Assembly (NCBI RefSeq): GCF_000585395.1
Contig: NZ_KK073875.1
Coordinates: 5,545,419-5,609,418 of the forward strand
Direction: 5' to 3'
From: Saccharibacillus sacchari DSM 19268
GTDB lineage: Bacteria; Bacillota; Bacilli; Paenibacillales; Paenibacillaceae
Length of the DNA: 64,000 nt
In this document: piece after piece, positions 16,902 through 25,098 of the stretch
How positions within the stretch are numbered: position 1 is the stretch's first letter
Layout: every line of letters begins with the position of its first letter
Position numbers and translations under genes: made by a program
Notes under the pieces: model-generated
Database searches by the model: none
Told to the model about the DNA's origin: nothing
What the model saw: only the letters and a program-made list of their open reading frames with translations

Positions 16902-18059
16902 TTATGCCTCGGCAGCCGCCACAATCGGAGGTACCGGAGCCTTGTCGCGGCGCAGTGCCGTGGAAGCAATAATCAGTACAAGCGATACGGCGATAATCAG
17001 CAGCAATGCGATAACGTCTCCCGAAGTTCCCGTTCCTCCGAACAAGACGTTCATCAAGCCATCCACCGCATACGTAGCCGGGAAAATGTTGCCGAGCGCC
17101 TGGTAGAACTCCGGCAGCAGCTCGCGCGGCATCATCGCGCCGGACGAGACCAGCTGCACCGACAAGACCAAAATGTTGAACAACATGCCTGCCATATCGA
17201 ACACGAACAGGAACATTTGCGCCATGAACATGAACGTCAGCAGGAACAAGGCTTGGAAGCCCCACAGCGCCAAAAATCCATGAGCCATCTGGCCGCCGAA
17301 CGCTGCCACGAGCGAGGTGCCCACGAGCGATACGACTACCGACGAAGCCGCCGTAACGATCAGACGAACCGCCATGCGCTGCCAGCGTCCGAAACGAGCG
17401 CCCAGCGCTTTCGACGAGATCTGGAAGTTTTGACCCATAATCATCGCGCCGACATACGAAGCCAACACCATCATCATCGGCACCATTTGATTGTTCATGC
17501 CTTGCACGACGTTGACCGATTCAATATTGGAAACGACACGTTCGGACATTACGTTTGCTGCGGTCTGAGCGGCTTCTTCCGGCAATTTGGCCTGGCTCGA
17601 CAGAATGCCTGCCATGCCGTTCGTTACCGCTTGTTTGTTGACCGTCGACGTAATGCTATCCGCGATCGACGTCATCATGTTCTTGATCATCACCGGATTG
17701 GATTCGTTGATGAAATAGTTGATCGAAGCCGATTCCTGCGACTGCGCCTTCGACGCGAAGTCCGACGGAATTTGCACGATCATCTGGATTTGACGATCTT
17801 GCAGCATGTCTTGCGCTTCAGCCAGACTCATGCCCGTTTGGACGCCGACAGGCAGATTCTGCTGCAAGTTCTCTGCAATCGTTGCGCCCATGGCCTGATC
17901 TTCGTTCACGATGGCAATATTCAGACGATCGATCCGATCGTTAATCCCCTGATATCCCGTCATCCACACCACCGTAAAAATCAATTGAAACAAGACAGCC
18001 GTGATAATGCCTACTTTCGTCGTCGGCAGCTTGAGGAACGCTTTAAAAATTTGACCCAT
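16902..18059 (-). CDS. ABC-2/YhgE-Pip-like membrane permease
   Basis: I use the ATG at 18059, which follows AAAGGAGAATCATCGA; a longer frame upstream has no site. The 385-residue protein has an N-terminal helix (about residues 15-34), a large extracytoplasmic loop with Gln-rich helices (INDRIDRLNIAIVNEDQAMGATIAENLQQNLP), and five C-terminal helices (GAMIMGQNFQIS onward). This is the layout of YhgE/Pip or DUF3533 ABC-2-type exporters. These often move lipids, toxins or drugs, and TetR control points to inducible export. The substrate is unknown. Confidence 0.85.
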   Translation of the reverse strand: MGQIFKAFLKLPTTKVGIITAVLFQLIFTVVWMTGYQGINDRIDRLNIAIVNEDQAMGATIAENLQQNLPVGVQTGMSLAEAQDMLQDRQIQMIVQIPSDFASKAQSQESASINYFINESNPVMIKNMMTSIADSITSTVNKQAVTNGMAGILSSQAKLPEEAAQTAANVMSERVVSNIESVNVVQGMNNQMVPMMMVLASYVGAMIMGQNFQISSKALGARFGRWQRMAVRLIVTAASSVVVSLVGTSLVAAFGGQMAHGFLALWGFQALFLLTFMFMAQMFLFVFDMAGMLFNILVLSVQLVSSGAMMPRELLPEFYQALGNIFPATYAVDGLMNVLFGGTGTSGDVIALLLIIAVSLVLIIASTALRRDKAPVPPIVAAAEA

Positions 18060-18098
18060 TCGATGATTCTCCTTTTCTCGGTTACGCTTTTCGCCACC

Positions 18099-18173
18099 GT
18101 TTAAACTACTGTTTAAAACAAACGTTTTAAACTTTGCTTTCGAATTATATATGAAAAAAGAGACAAAGGTCAA
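18099..18173 (-). promoter_or_regulatory. Permease promoter with TetR-type operator
   Basis: TTGACC (18168-18173) and TATAAT (18144-18149) on the minus strand are 18 bases apart. Just downstream lies a perfect palindrome with 9-bp arms, GTTTAAAAC (18111-18119) and GTTTTAAAC (18124-18132), spaced by AAAC. A further GTTTAAAC palindrome is at 18099-18106. Position and shape fit autoregulated or ligand-induced repression by the TetR protein encoded at 16156-16824. Confidence 0.7.
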
Positions 18174-18233
18174 CAATTATTTTCAATTTTAAATAAGTGA
18201 GTAAAACCCCCTCAGTTACGCGATTTTCACGCA

Positions 18234-18276
18234 CAAAAAAAAGCCAGGAGGGACTCAAAACTCCAGACTTTTTTCA
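18234..18276 (-). terminator. Intrinsic terminator after the SLH gene
   Basis: A-rich and T-rich ends flank a stem with GGAG/CTCC at its core and one mismatch; nine T residues follow on the minus strand. It lies about 50 bases past the stop of the SLH protein gene. Confidence 0.7.
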
Positions 18277-18328
18277 ATATTTTCTGTTAGACGTCATTAT
18301 TTTCATTCCACCATTTACCTGCCAAACT

Positions 18329-19207
18329 TTACTCTGCTTTGACGGTAATATCGTAAATCACAGGCACATACGCGACCGCGTTTGCCGAATATGGATTCGC
18401 GGATTGCGGCTCCGTTGCCGCATACGTAATCACGGCTTCCGTATCGGATACGAACTCAATGCTGCGAATCTTCAATCCATGTCCGGTTCCCGGCAAATTG
18501 GTGCGCGTAAGCGTGACTTTATTAAACTCCGGATCTATGTTTTCCACCTTGTAGGTGACGGTGACAGTTCCGGAAGAAGCATAACTTTTATTCACCATGC
18601 GTTCGGCATAATAGATCATTTCCGCCGCCTCCATACGCGTGATTGCGGCTGTCGGTCGGAAGTTTTTACCGGAGTCGAGCGAAGCTATTTTGGTCATTAA
18701 CAAGTATTCGACGGCTACCCGATTTTTTGCAGCGATCTGCTTGGCATCGGTAATCGACGTGTATTTACTTACATTGGCGTAGTTTCCCTTTTGCAGCAAT
18801 CCGAGATAGAGTAACTTAGCAAACTGCTGCCTCGTCGGATTGCCGTTCGCATTCCAGGTCCCGTCGATGACGATGCCCCGTTCCAACGCCGTCTTGAGCG
18901 CATCCGTGTACCAGGCAGTCTTCGGTACGGCTGAAAACCATGCGGGCGCATCCGACTTCTTTTTGGCCGAATCCAATCCGATAGCATCCACGATCAACTG
19001 CACGGCCTGAGCGTTGGTCAACTTGGTGTTCGGAGCAAATTTGTCGGCACTCACTCCTTGAATCAGACCCTTTTGCTGCAAGGATTGCACGATAGCTGCC
19101 TGATTGGCGTCTTTGATATCCGAAAAAGCATACGTCGGTGCCACCCCCAGCACCAAGCTGGCCGCAACGGCTGCCGTCAGGACGCGAGTTCGAATTTCTT
19201 TTCCCAT
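18329..19207 (-). CDS. Secreted SLH-domain protein
   Basis: ATG at 19207 follows GAGGAGGAAATCATC. The 292-residue product has a signal peptide (MGKEIRTRVLTAAVAASLVLG, cleavage probably after YAF or nearby). Three SLH-like repeats follow: FSDIKDANQAAIVQSLQQKGLIQGVS, an AWYTDALKTALERGIVID unit and a KNRVAVEYLLMTKIASLDSGKNF unit. The last 85 residues are a beta-rich domain. SLH domains anchor proteins to pyruvylated cell-wall polymers, so it is probably displayed on the cell surface. The function of the C-terminal domain is unknown. Confidence 0.88.
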   Translation of the reverse strand: MGKEIRTRVLTAAVAASLVLGVAPTYAFSDIKDANQAAIVQSLQQKGLIQGVSADKFAPNTKLTNAQAVQLIVDAIGLDSAKKKSDAPAWFSAVPKTAWYTDALKTALERGIVIDGTWNANGNPTRQQFAKLLYLGLLQKGNYANVSKYTSITDAKQIAAKNRVAVEYLLMTKIASLDSGKNFRPTAAITRMEAAEMIYYAERMVNKSYASSGTVTVTYKVENIDPEFNKVTLTRTNLPGTGHGLKIRSIEFVSDTEAVITYAATEPQSANPYSANAVAYVPVIYDITVKAE

Positions 19208-19440
19208 GATGATTTCCTCCTCGGCATGGATTCGGCCAACGTCCCCTTCTGCGCGGATCGCATAGGACTGTGGTCCGTATCGCTCTTTTACAATCATACC
19301 ATCCGAGAAGGCGTAGAATCATAATCCAATCGATTTTTCGGTAAAAAGACCTACGACTCGAAAACGGGTATAATGAAAAAATCAAGCTGCATGTTCAGAG
19401 CCGAATCGCGTAATCCCCATTTCGAGAGGAGTTCACCACG
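19208..19440. other. Divergent intergenic region, SLH gene / ytxJ
   Basis: No gene is visible. A TATAAT box at 19369-19374 on the plus strand is a likely -10 for ytxJ; its -35 (AAGACC) is weak. The SLH gene must have its promoter in the left half, which I could not fix. Confidence 0.4.
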
Positions 19441-19800
19441 ATGAAACCCAACTATGTAGAGATCGACTCGATTGAACAATGGTCGACATTACTGGAGCAA
19501 TCCGACGAGCGTGCCCTGCTGCTGCTCAAACACAGTACAGCCTGCCCGATCAGCGGTGCGGCGTTCAAAGAATTCAAAGTCTACACCCGCAAGCCGAAGC
19601 GTCCCATCGTATGCGCACTGGTCAAAGTCATTGAATCGCGTCCGCTCTCCAACGAGATCGAAACGAAGACGGGACTCAAGCACGAATCGCCTCAGGTTTT
19701 ACTTATTCAGGACGGAGAGTTATTGTGGAGCGCTTCGCATTGGGACATCACGTTCGAGCGGATCGAGCAGCAGGTGAATGATCGGATCGCCAAAAGTTGA
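19441..19800 (+). CDS. ytxJ: YtxJ-family bacillithiol-system redox protein
   Basis: The 119-residue thioredoxin-fold protein has the family motif LLLLKHSTACPISGAAFKEF (about residues 20-39), with a single cysteine in the active-site T-A-C-P-I position. That is the monothiol bacilliredoxin arrangement. YtxJ proteins are associated with bacillithiol-producing Firmicutes and probably reverse S-bacillithiolation in the cytosol. GAGAGGAG lies eleven bases upstream. The next gene starts 25 bases after its stop in the same direction. Confidence 0.9.
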   Translation: MKPNYVEIDSIEQWSTLLEQSDERALLLLKHSTACPISGAAFKEFKVYTRKPKRPIVCALVKVIESRPLSNEIETKTGLKHESPQVLLIQDGELLWSASHWDITFERIEQQVNDRIAKS

Positions 19801-19825
19801 ATTTGAGAAAAGAAAGGACATATAC

Positions 19826-20263
19826 ATGAACGATCAGGAACGTTTGCGCGCGGAATTTGACGCTGAATTTCTCAAAGACCTCGCAACTGCCGAAACCGAA
19901 GATGGATCGAAGCAATCGGAGAGTGAAAATGAGTTAGATGTTTTGGCGCCTTTCACGCGATCTGTGATCGAGACCATTCGCAGCATTCCGGAAGGAAAAA
20001 TCATGAGCTACGGGCAAGTAGCGGCCGTTGCAGGAAGTCCTCGCGGCGCGAGACAAGTCGTGCGCATTCTGCATTCGATGAGCCGCAAATACGGATTGCC
20101 CTGGCATCGGGTGGTCAATATTCGCGGCGAGATTGCTTTGGATGAACACGGCGGTGGCGGCGAGCAGCAGGAACGGCTTGAAGCTGAAGGCGTAGAGTTC
20201 GGCATTGGGGGTCGGATTGATCTGAATCGCTATCGGTATGAAGCCGATCATGACGCGGATTAA
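19826..20263 (+). CDS. Alkyltransferase-like (Atl) / MGMT-family protein
   Basis: ATG at 19826 follows AGAAAGGACATATAC, giving about 145 residues. After a variable acidic N-terminus the C-terminal domain matches the DNA-binding half of O6-alkylguanine transferases (FTRSVIETIRSIPEGKIMSYGQVAAVAGSPRGARQVVRIL, about residues 42-81). The reactive PCHR motif is PWHR here. Trp in place of Cys is the hallmark of alkyltransferase-like proteins, which bind alkylated guanine and recruit nucleotide excision repair instead of repairing it directly. Confidence 0.88.
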   Translation: MNDQERLRAEFDAEFLKDLATAETEDGSKQSESENELDVLAPFTRSVIETIRSIPEGKIMSYGQVAAVAGSPRGARQVVRILHSMSRKYGLPWHRVVNIRGEIALDEHGGGGEQQERLEAEGVEFGIGGRIDLNRYRYEADHDAD

Positions 20264-20279
20264 AAAGGCACGGGATCGA

Positions 20280-20828
20280 TCAGGTTGGCGGTAGTATGAT
20301 CGGCTGATACGCAAGTGCGCGATCCACAATATCTTCCGCCTCCAGATCATCCCAGAAGATGAGATCGGATATGCCGGGCAGCGATACATTAACGGTTAGC
20401 AGATCCAAATAATATTCCTGCAGGAAGGCTGCTTGATCTGCGGAAGAAACCTCCGATTGCGCCGATTCCGACTGCTCGATATCATTCACGACGAGCGGAG
20501 CGACTAGCGCGGAGATCGCGTAGTCAGGGTCCTGAATCCGCCGAACCAACTCGATCAACTCTGCGCGGGTTACGTGTTGGCTCGGACGCGGTTCAGGCTG
20601 TGACAGTCGAAGAGCCAGCTCCGTGCGCGACATGGAATCTTCGTAATTTTGAAAAAGATCCGCTTCTTCATTTCGACCGTAAGTCTCGTTGAGTACGCCG
20701 ATCTGCTCGTCGGCCGCTTCGCTTGCTCCATCGGACAGCAAAGCTTCAATAGCGCAAATTGCCTGTTCGATCTCTTGCAGTTTCGACAGCGTTAGCGATC
20801 GGGGGGTCCATTCCGATCGAAATCTCAT
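20280..20828 (-). CDS. Hypothetical protein (182 aa)
   Basis: ATG at 20828 follows AAGGAGGAAGCCAGC. The soluble, acidic, largely helical protein contains LTLSKLQEIEQAICAIEALLSDGASEAADEQIGVLNETYGR, LIELVRRIQDPDYAISALVAPLVVND and a C-terminal LPGISDLIFWDDLEAEDIVDRALAYQP. I do not recognise it. It starts 13 bases after the stop of the Acr3-like gene and is likely co-transcribed with it. Confidence 0.65.
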   Translation of the reverse strand: MRFRSEWTPRSLTLSKLQEIEQAICAIEALLSDGASEAADEQIGVLNETYGRNEEADLFQNYEDSMSRTELALRLSQPEPRPSQHVTRAELIELVRRIQDPDYAISALVAPLVVNDIEQSESAQSEVSSADQAAFLQEYYLDLLTVNVSLPGISDLIFWDDLEAEDIVDRALAYQPIILPPT

Positions 20829-20841
20829 GCTGGCTTCCTCC

Positions 20842-21873
20842 TTATGCAGTTCCATGATCCCGCCACAACAGCTTCGGCACCGCCCGTACATAAATCAACT
20901 CGCCGATCAGTTCGATCAGCGTCTGCGCAACGATTACCGCGGCAGCGATTCCCGCCGCTTCACCCGGCAAAGCGAGCGCCAAAGGCAATACCACCAGCGA
21001 GTTACGCGTAAATGAGCTAAAAATCAGCGCACGCCCGTCCCCCGCATCCAGACGCATCAGCCGACCCACAACTCGCGCAAGCAGCGGCATAAGCAGCATA
21101 AACAGCGCGTAGATCGGCAGCACTCGCAGCACCGGAAGCGGGTCGTCGGCAATTCGTCCGATCTGCGAGGCTGTTACCGCAATCAAGACCAGCGCCATGA
21201 ACGGCACCGGGATCCAAGCCGCCGCATCCTGCACGCGCGTTCCGATCGAACGACGCGTTCCTCTCCAGACCTCTTTCCCTGCCTTTTGAGCATCCACATC
21301 CTGCTTTCCCCGTTTGCCCCACAATTGCGTAAGTATCGCCGCAGCCAACGGCAATACGATAAGCAGCAGGAACGCTTCGACAAAAGGACCGACCTCCATC
21401 AGCCCGGCGGCCTTCTTGCCTGCGAACAATCGCAAATACACCGGCAGCAGCACCATTTGCACGACGAACAATACAGGGGTAGCAGCCGTCATCGCTTGCT
21501 CGTTGCCTTTACCGAGCGCAGTAAACACGATGACATAATCAATGCAAGGCGTCAGCAGCACCAAGCAGACCCCGATCGTGATCGCTTCAGGTTGCGGGAA
21601 AAGAGCCAACAACCCCCATACCGTCAACGGAACAACCACAAAATTCGTCAGCAGCAGCGCAGCGATAAAACGTCCGTTCGCCAGCGCTTCGCGCAATTTC
21701 AGAAACGGAATCAAGGTAAACATCCCGTACAACAGCACGGCAAGCAGCGGAGAAATCCAGGCTTCTATGCCTTGACCCCATTGCTCATTAAACAAACCGA
21801 CCGCAAGACCGACAATCAGCGCGATTGCGTATACGAGGATTTGATTGCGTTCGAGCCATTCTCTTTTTCCCAT
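20842..21873 (-). CDS. Acr3/bile acid:sodium symporter-family transporter (arsenic-resistance-like)
   Basis: The 343-residue protein has about ten membrane helices. The first half contains GVCLVLLTPCIDYVIVFTALGKGNEQAMTAATPVLFVVQ (about residues 98-136), which resembles the cysteine-containing helix 4 of Acr3 arsenite exporters. The second half has FSSFTRNSLVVLPLALALP. Members extrude arsenite or other anions. No arsR or arsC is adjacent, so the assignment as arsenite exporter is tentative. It begins 30 bases after the LRR gene stop. Confidence 0.75.
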   Translation of the reverse strand: MGKREWLERNQILVYAIALIVGLAVGLFNEQWGQGIEAWISPLLAVLLYGMFTLIPFLKLREALANGRFIAALLLTNFVVVPLTVWGLLALFPQPEAITIGVCLVLLTPCIDYVIVFTALGKGNEQAMTAATPVLFVVQMVLLPVYLRLFAGKKAAGLMEVGPFVEAFLLLIVLPLAAAILTQLWGKRGKQDVDAQKAGKEVWRGTRRSIGTRVQDAAAWIPVPFMALVLIAVTASQIGRIADDPLPVLRVLPIYALFMLLMPLLARVVGRLMRLDAGDGRALIFSSFTRNSLVVLPLALALPGEAAGIAAAVIVAQTLIELIGELIYVRAVPKLLWRDHGTA

Positions 21874-21903
21874 GGCATTCCGTTCCTTTCATTTCGAGCC
21901 TGC

Positions 21904-22929
21904 TCAGAAAAAGCCGTCTTTTCTAAACGTTATATTTTTCGCATGATTCAGCTTTTTCAACACCGTCGGCTTCTCTTCGATCCGATGATTGACCAGACTC
22001 AAATATTCAAGTCGGCGCAAATTCGCGAGTTCATCCGGAAGTTCGGTTAAGCCGCTGTATGTAAGATCAAGGGAGCGAAGCTGTTCGAGTTGTCCGATTT
22101 CCGGCGGCAGCTTAGTCAACTTCAATTGTTCTTTCGAAGGGGCTTTCCAGTCCGGCTCGCCGTTCGGGTCAGGGTGGCATCCATTGTAAATCGTCAGGCT
22201 TTTCAACGCTTGCGCTTTACCGATCGAGGCTGGAATGCCATCTAAATTACCAGTCCAAATCTTTAATTCCTCCAGATGCGGCAGATCGAACAGGCTATCC
22301 GGCAAGTCGGTGATATGTGCGTCGAACAGGTCGATGATGCGCAGGCTGGGGATTTCGTGCAAACGTGCCAACACCCGATCACTGCCCAATTTTTCATAGA
22401 CAAAGCGATCCGACTCGTGATATTTCGCCAGCTCAAACAGCTCTTCCGCCGAAAGCGGCGATTGACGCTCAACCAGCATGACGCCTCGGAGTGTTTCTTT
22501 TAATTCATCGGCTTCCTCCTGCGTTACCCGCAGTTCGCGATATCCTTCATGCGTCACCGTCCAAAGCCAGTCTTCGCCGTCGGGATTTTGAAAACAAAGA
22601 TCCTCCGGCATCCCTTCACCAATCCAGCCAAGCAGGTTGTCCGCATAAGTTTTGACGATTGCCGCGGCTTGCGGACAGCATAGGCACACGTAAGTCGTTT
22701 GATCGAAGGGATAGAAACGATCTTCGGTCCCGATACCTGTCTCCACTCGCGTTTCATAAATGATATAAGGGTCCAACTCTTCCACGATCCGCAGCGGCAA
22801 CGGCGGTATCTCGTATTCGTCTCCTCCCGGCGGCCTTGTATCCACAAACGAAAACGTCTCGCAATGCGCCATCGCGTAATCGATCAACCGACCATAAGCG
22901 TCCCCCGAAGGATTGTTGTAAATGTTCAT
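21904..22929 (-). CDS. Leucine-rich-repeat protein
   Basis: The 341-residue protein starts with ATG at 22929, overlapping the stop of its paralogue (ATGA). The N-terminal 170 residues form a domain shared with the paralogue (MNIYNNPSGDAYGRLIDYAM, a CLCCPQ cysteine cluster, PEDLCF). After about residue 190 come LRR units with the LxxLxLxxxxLxxLPxxL rhythm (LRIIDLFDAHITDLPDSLFDLPHLEELKIW, LRSLDLTYSGLTELPDELANL). LRRs bind proteins; no signal peptide is seen, so it is probably cytosolic. Confidence 0.8.
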   Translation of the reverse strand: MNIYNNPSGDAYGRLIDYAMAHCETFSFVDTRPPGGDEYEIPPLPLRIVEELDPYIIYETRVETGIGTEDRFYPFDQTTYVCLCCPQAAAIVKTYADNLLGWIGEGMPEDLCFQNPDGEDWLWTVTHEGYRELRVTQEEADELKETLRGVMLVERQSPLSAEELFELAKYHESDRFVYEKLGSDRVLARLHEIPSLRIIDLFDAHITDLPDSLFDLPHLEELKIWTGNLDGIPASIGKAQALKSLTIYNGCHPDPNGEPDWKAPSKEQLKLTKLPPEIGQLEQLRSLDLTYSGLTELPDELANLRRLEYLSLVNHRIEEKPTVLKKLNHAKNITFRKDGFF

Positions 22930-24038
22930 TCGAAATACCCCCTACTGTGCGGACCGCTATACATTCCGCTGTCACGCACCGTATATACAGACTTCAACTT
23001 CGGTAACTTTTTTAATATATCGGGATTCTCGTTTTCCATCAAATTGTCCGACAAATCCAGCCTGCGCAGATTGCGAAGTCCGGCAAAAGATTCAGGCAGT
23101 TCCCGCAAACCCGTATAGGTGATCGTCAAAGAACGCAGCCTTTTCAAAAGACCGATCTCCGGGGGCAGCGACGTCAACGCCAGTTGTTCTTTCGGCAGCA
23201 GCTTCCATGCTTTCGAGCCTGCCGTGGATTTTTGAGTGTGGGCAACACCCTCCGGGAGTAAGGGAACATTGGTCATTTCGAGAGAACGCAAATTTTGCAA
23301 ACGGGCGATACTCGCAGGAATACGCTGCAAGTTTCGTGTGCATAACGTTAAATATCTTAATTTCTCTACCGCGAACAAATTTTCCGGGAGCTCTTCCAAA
23401 GTCTCGTCATGCACTTCCAGCACGCGGAGCCACGGAAGTTCATCGATCCGATCCAGCGCTTCCGCGGCTCCCGGCCCCATTAGCTCCAGTCGGTCATGCC
23501 GATGATGGCGGGTCAGTTCCAGCATATGCAGCGGATCGCGGAAAGCATTGTATTCGATAATAAAAAGGCCCGGTATTTCATGATACAGCTTCTCGACCTC
23601 CCCGGGAACGGTATGGATCGTGGCAATATCTTCATGCGAAGTCGCGCCCATCACATACATTCGCTTCTCGTTCCAAAAGCACAAATCTTCCGGCAGCGCC
23701 GGATGATTCCAGCCGAACAGATGATTGGTCGTCTTTTTCAAAAACTCCGCCGTCTCCGGGCAGCAGCGGTAATGCCACAAAATATCGTCGTACGAGTAAT
23801 CCTGATACACGCCGTGCTCATCGTCATGACCGTACTCGCAATGCTCGACCCGCTCCTCGACGAAATAAGGCCGGATCTCTTCGAGAATCGGCCATTCCGG
23901 AATCGGCGGCTCGTCCGGCTCCGGAAATCTGCGGATGCGCGGGCCCTTTAGCGAAAACGTGGCGGTGCGAGCCGTCATGTAATCGATCAGTTTACGGTAA
24001 GCTTCGCCGGACGGATCATTATAAATCAACATATGCAC
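22926..24038 (-). CDS. Leucine-rich-repeat protein, tandem paralogue
   Basis: GTG at 24038, seven bases after GGGGG, is better spaced than the ATG at 24032, though the ATG lines up with the start of the paralogue. The product of about 370 residues has the same N-terminal domain (MLIYNDPSGEAYRKLIDYM, YRCCPETAEFL, LPEDLCFWN), an acidic His-rich stretch (EYGHDDEHGVYQDYSYDD), then LRR units (LRVLEVHDETLEELPENLFAVEKLRYLTL...). It is the first gene of a likely operon with the second LRR gene, the Acr3-like transporter and the 182-residue protein. Confidence 0.8.
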   Translation of the reverse strand: MHMLIYNDPSGEAYRKLIDYMTARTATFSLKGPRIRRFPEPDEPPIPEWPILEEIRPYFVEERVEHCEYGHDDEHGVYQDYSYDDILWHYRCCPETAEFLKKTTNHLFGWNHPALPEDLCFWNEKRMYVMGATSHEDIATIHTVPGEVEKLYHEIPGLFIIEYNAFRDPLHMLELTRHHRHDRLELMGPGAAEALDRIDELPWLRVLEVHDETLEELPENLFAVEKLRYLTLCTRNLQRIPASIARLQNLRSLEMTNVPLLPEGVAHTQKSTAGSKAWKLLPKEQLALTSLPPEIGLLKRLRSLTITYTGLRELPESFAGLRNLRRLDLSDNLMENENPDILKKLPKLKSVYTVRDSGMYSGPHSRGYFE

Positions 24039-24131
24039 GTCAATTCCCCCTTTGAAAAAAGAACGGTGGAAACGAAGATTTCGTTTTCCTTTTGGTTTGA
24101 ATGATTTACATATAGAATAAGAAACAAAGAA

Positions 24132-24141
24132 GTTGATCAAC
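24132..24141. promoter_or_regulatory. Possible autoregulatory operator of the DeoR gene
   Basis: GTTGATCAAC is a perfect 10-bp palindrome, extended by GAA(G)/CTTC outside. It lies 33 bases before the DeoR-family start codon. The TTGAT core resembles the TTGATTA elements near iolR and iolE. Weak evidence. Confidence 0.35.
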
Positions 24142-24174
24142 ACTTCACAAATTTCGTGCTTAGGAGAACCATCC

Positions 24175-24927
24175 ATGATTAAATCCCAACGTATCAATCA
24201 ATTGAAAGAATACGTGTTCGAACACGAGTCCGTCTCGCTGGAAGAACTGGTTCGGCACTTCGACGTGTCGATGAATACCATCCGCCGAGACGTGAAAGAC
24301 CTGGTCGATTCCGGCGTGTTTCGCAAAGTGTACGGCGGCGTATCGGTCAATCATTCCACGCTCGTCGTGTTCGACGAACGGAAAGACCGCAACTTGACCA
24401 AAAAACAGGAAATCGGACGCCTTGCGGCGCAGCATGTGGAAGACGGAGACGTTATCTTCATCGACTCCGGCACGACGACGATCGAAATGTTGCCTTTTAT
24501 TAGCCAAAAACAGATCACGGTGGTGACCAACAACTTCGACTTCATCCATCAGGCCAAGCCCTATCCGGGACTGAGCATTTTTTCTACGGGAGGCATGTTC
24601 GAACGCAAAACCGACTCCTTTGTCGGATTTCAAAGTATCGAGCTGCTCAAAAAATACAATATCAACAAAGCATTTGTCGCTTCCACGGGCGTCTCGCTGA
24701 CCAACGGCGTGACCAATTCCTCGCCGCTGGAAACGGATATCAAAAGCACCGTCGTGCAAAAAAGCTTGAACGTGTTTCTTCTGATCGACGACAGCAAATT
24801 CGACAAGTACGCGCTGACGACCTACTGTTCGCTCAGCGAGATCGACGTGCTGGTCACCAACAGTACGCCGAGCGAAGAGTACGTCAAATACGCCGAAGCG
24901 CATCAGGTGAAGATCGTGACGCCTTGA
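24175..24927 (+). CDS. DeoR/GlpR-family transcriptional regulator (IolR paralogue)
   Basis: ATG at 24175 follows TAGGAGAACCATCC, giving 250 residues. The N-terminal winged helix (INQLKEYVFEHESVSLEELVRHFDVSMNTIRRDVKDLVDSGVFRKVYGG, about 5-53) and the sugar-phosphate-isomerase-like effector domain (VIFIDSGTTT, VVTNN, KAFVASTGVS, DSKFDKYAL) are complete. It resembles the IolR encoded at 30659-31408 along its whole length but is clearly diverged. It converges on iolD, so it may be a second regulator of inositol or related sugar use. Confidence 0.85.
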   Translation: MIKSQRINQLKEYVFEHESVSLEELVRHFDVSMNTIRRDVKDLVDSGVFRKVYGGVSVNHSTLVVFDERKDRNLTKKQEIGRLAAQHVEDGDVIFIDSGTTTIEMLPFISQKQITVVTNNFDFIHQAKPYPGLSIFSTGGMFERKTDSFVGFQSIELLKKYNINKAFVASTGVSLTNGVTNSSPLETDIKSTVVQKSLNVFLLIDDSKFDKYALTTYCSLSEIDVLVTNSTPSEEYVKYAEAHQVKIVTP

Positions 24928-25002
24928 TCGGAGTTTATTTTCCGACCTGACGAAATGCTCGTTTTCCGTCTTCAAGCATGGAGGATCACGCATTTGCACA
25001 CG

Positions 25003-25055
25003 CAAAAAAAAGCAGACGGATACTTTCCTGCCTAGGAAAGAGTCCGTCCGCTTGA
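25003..25055 (-). terminator. Intrinsic terminator of the iolABCD operon
   Basis: AAGCAGACGGA and CTTTCCT pair with AGGAAAG and TCCGTCCGCTT around GCCT; eight T residues follow on the minus strand. It lies 44 bases past the iolD stop and converges with the DeoR gene. Confidence 0.85.
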
Positions 25056-25098
25056 TTGGTGCGTTTATCAATAAACGATCCGCACTCTACGCTTTTTA

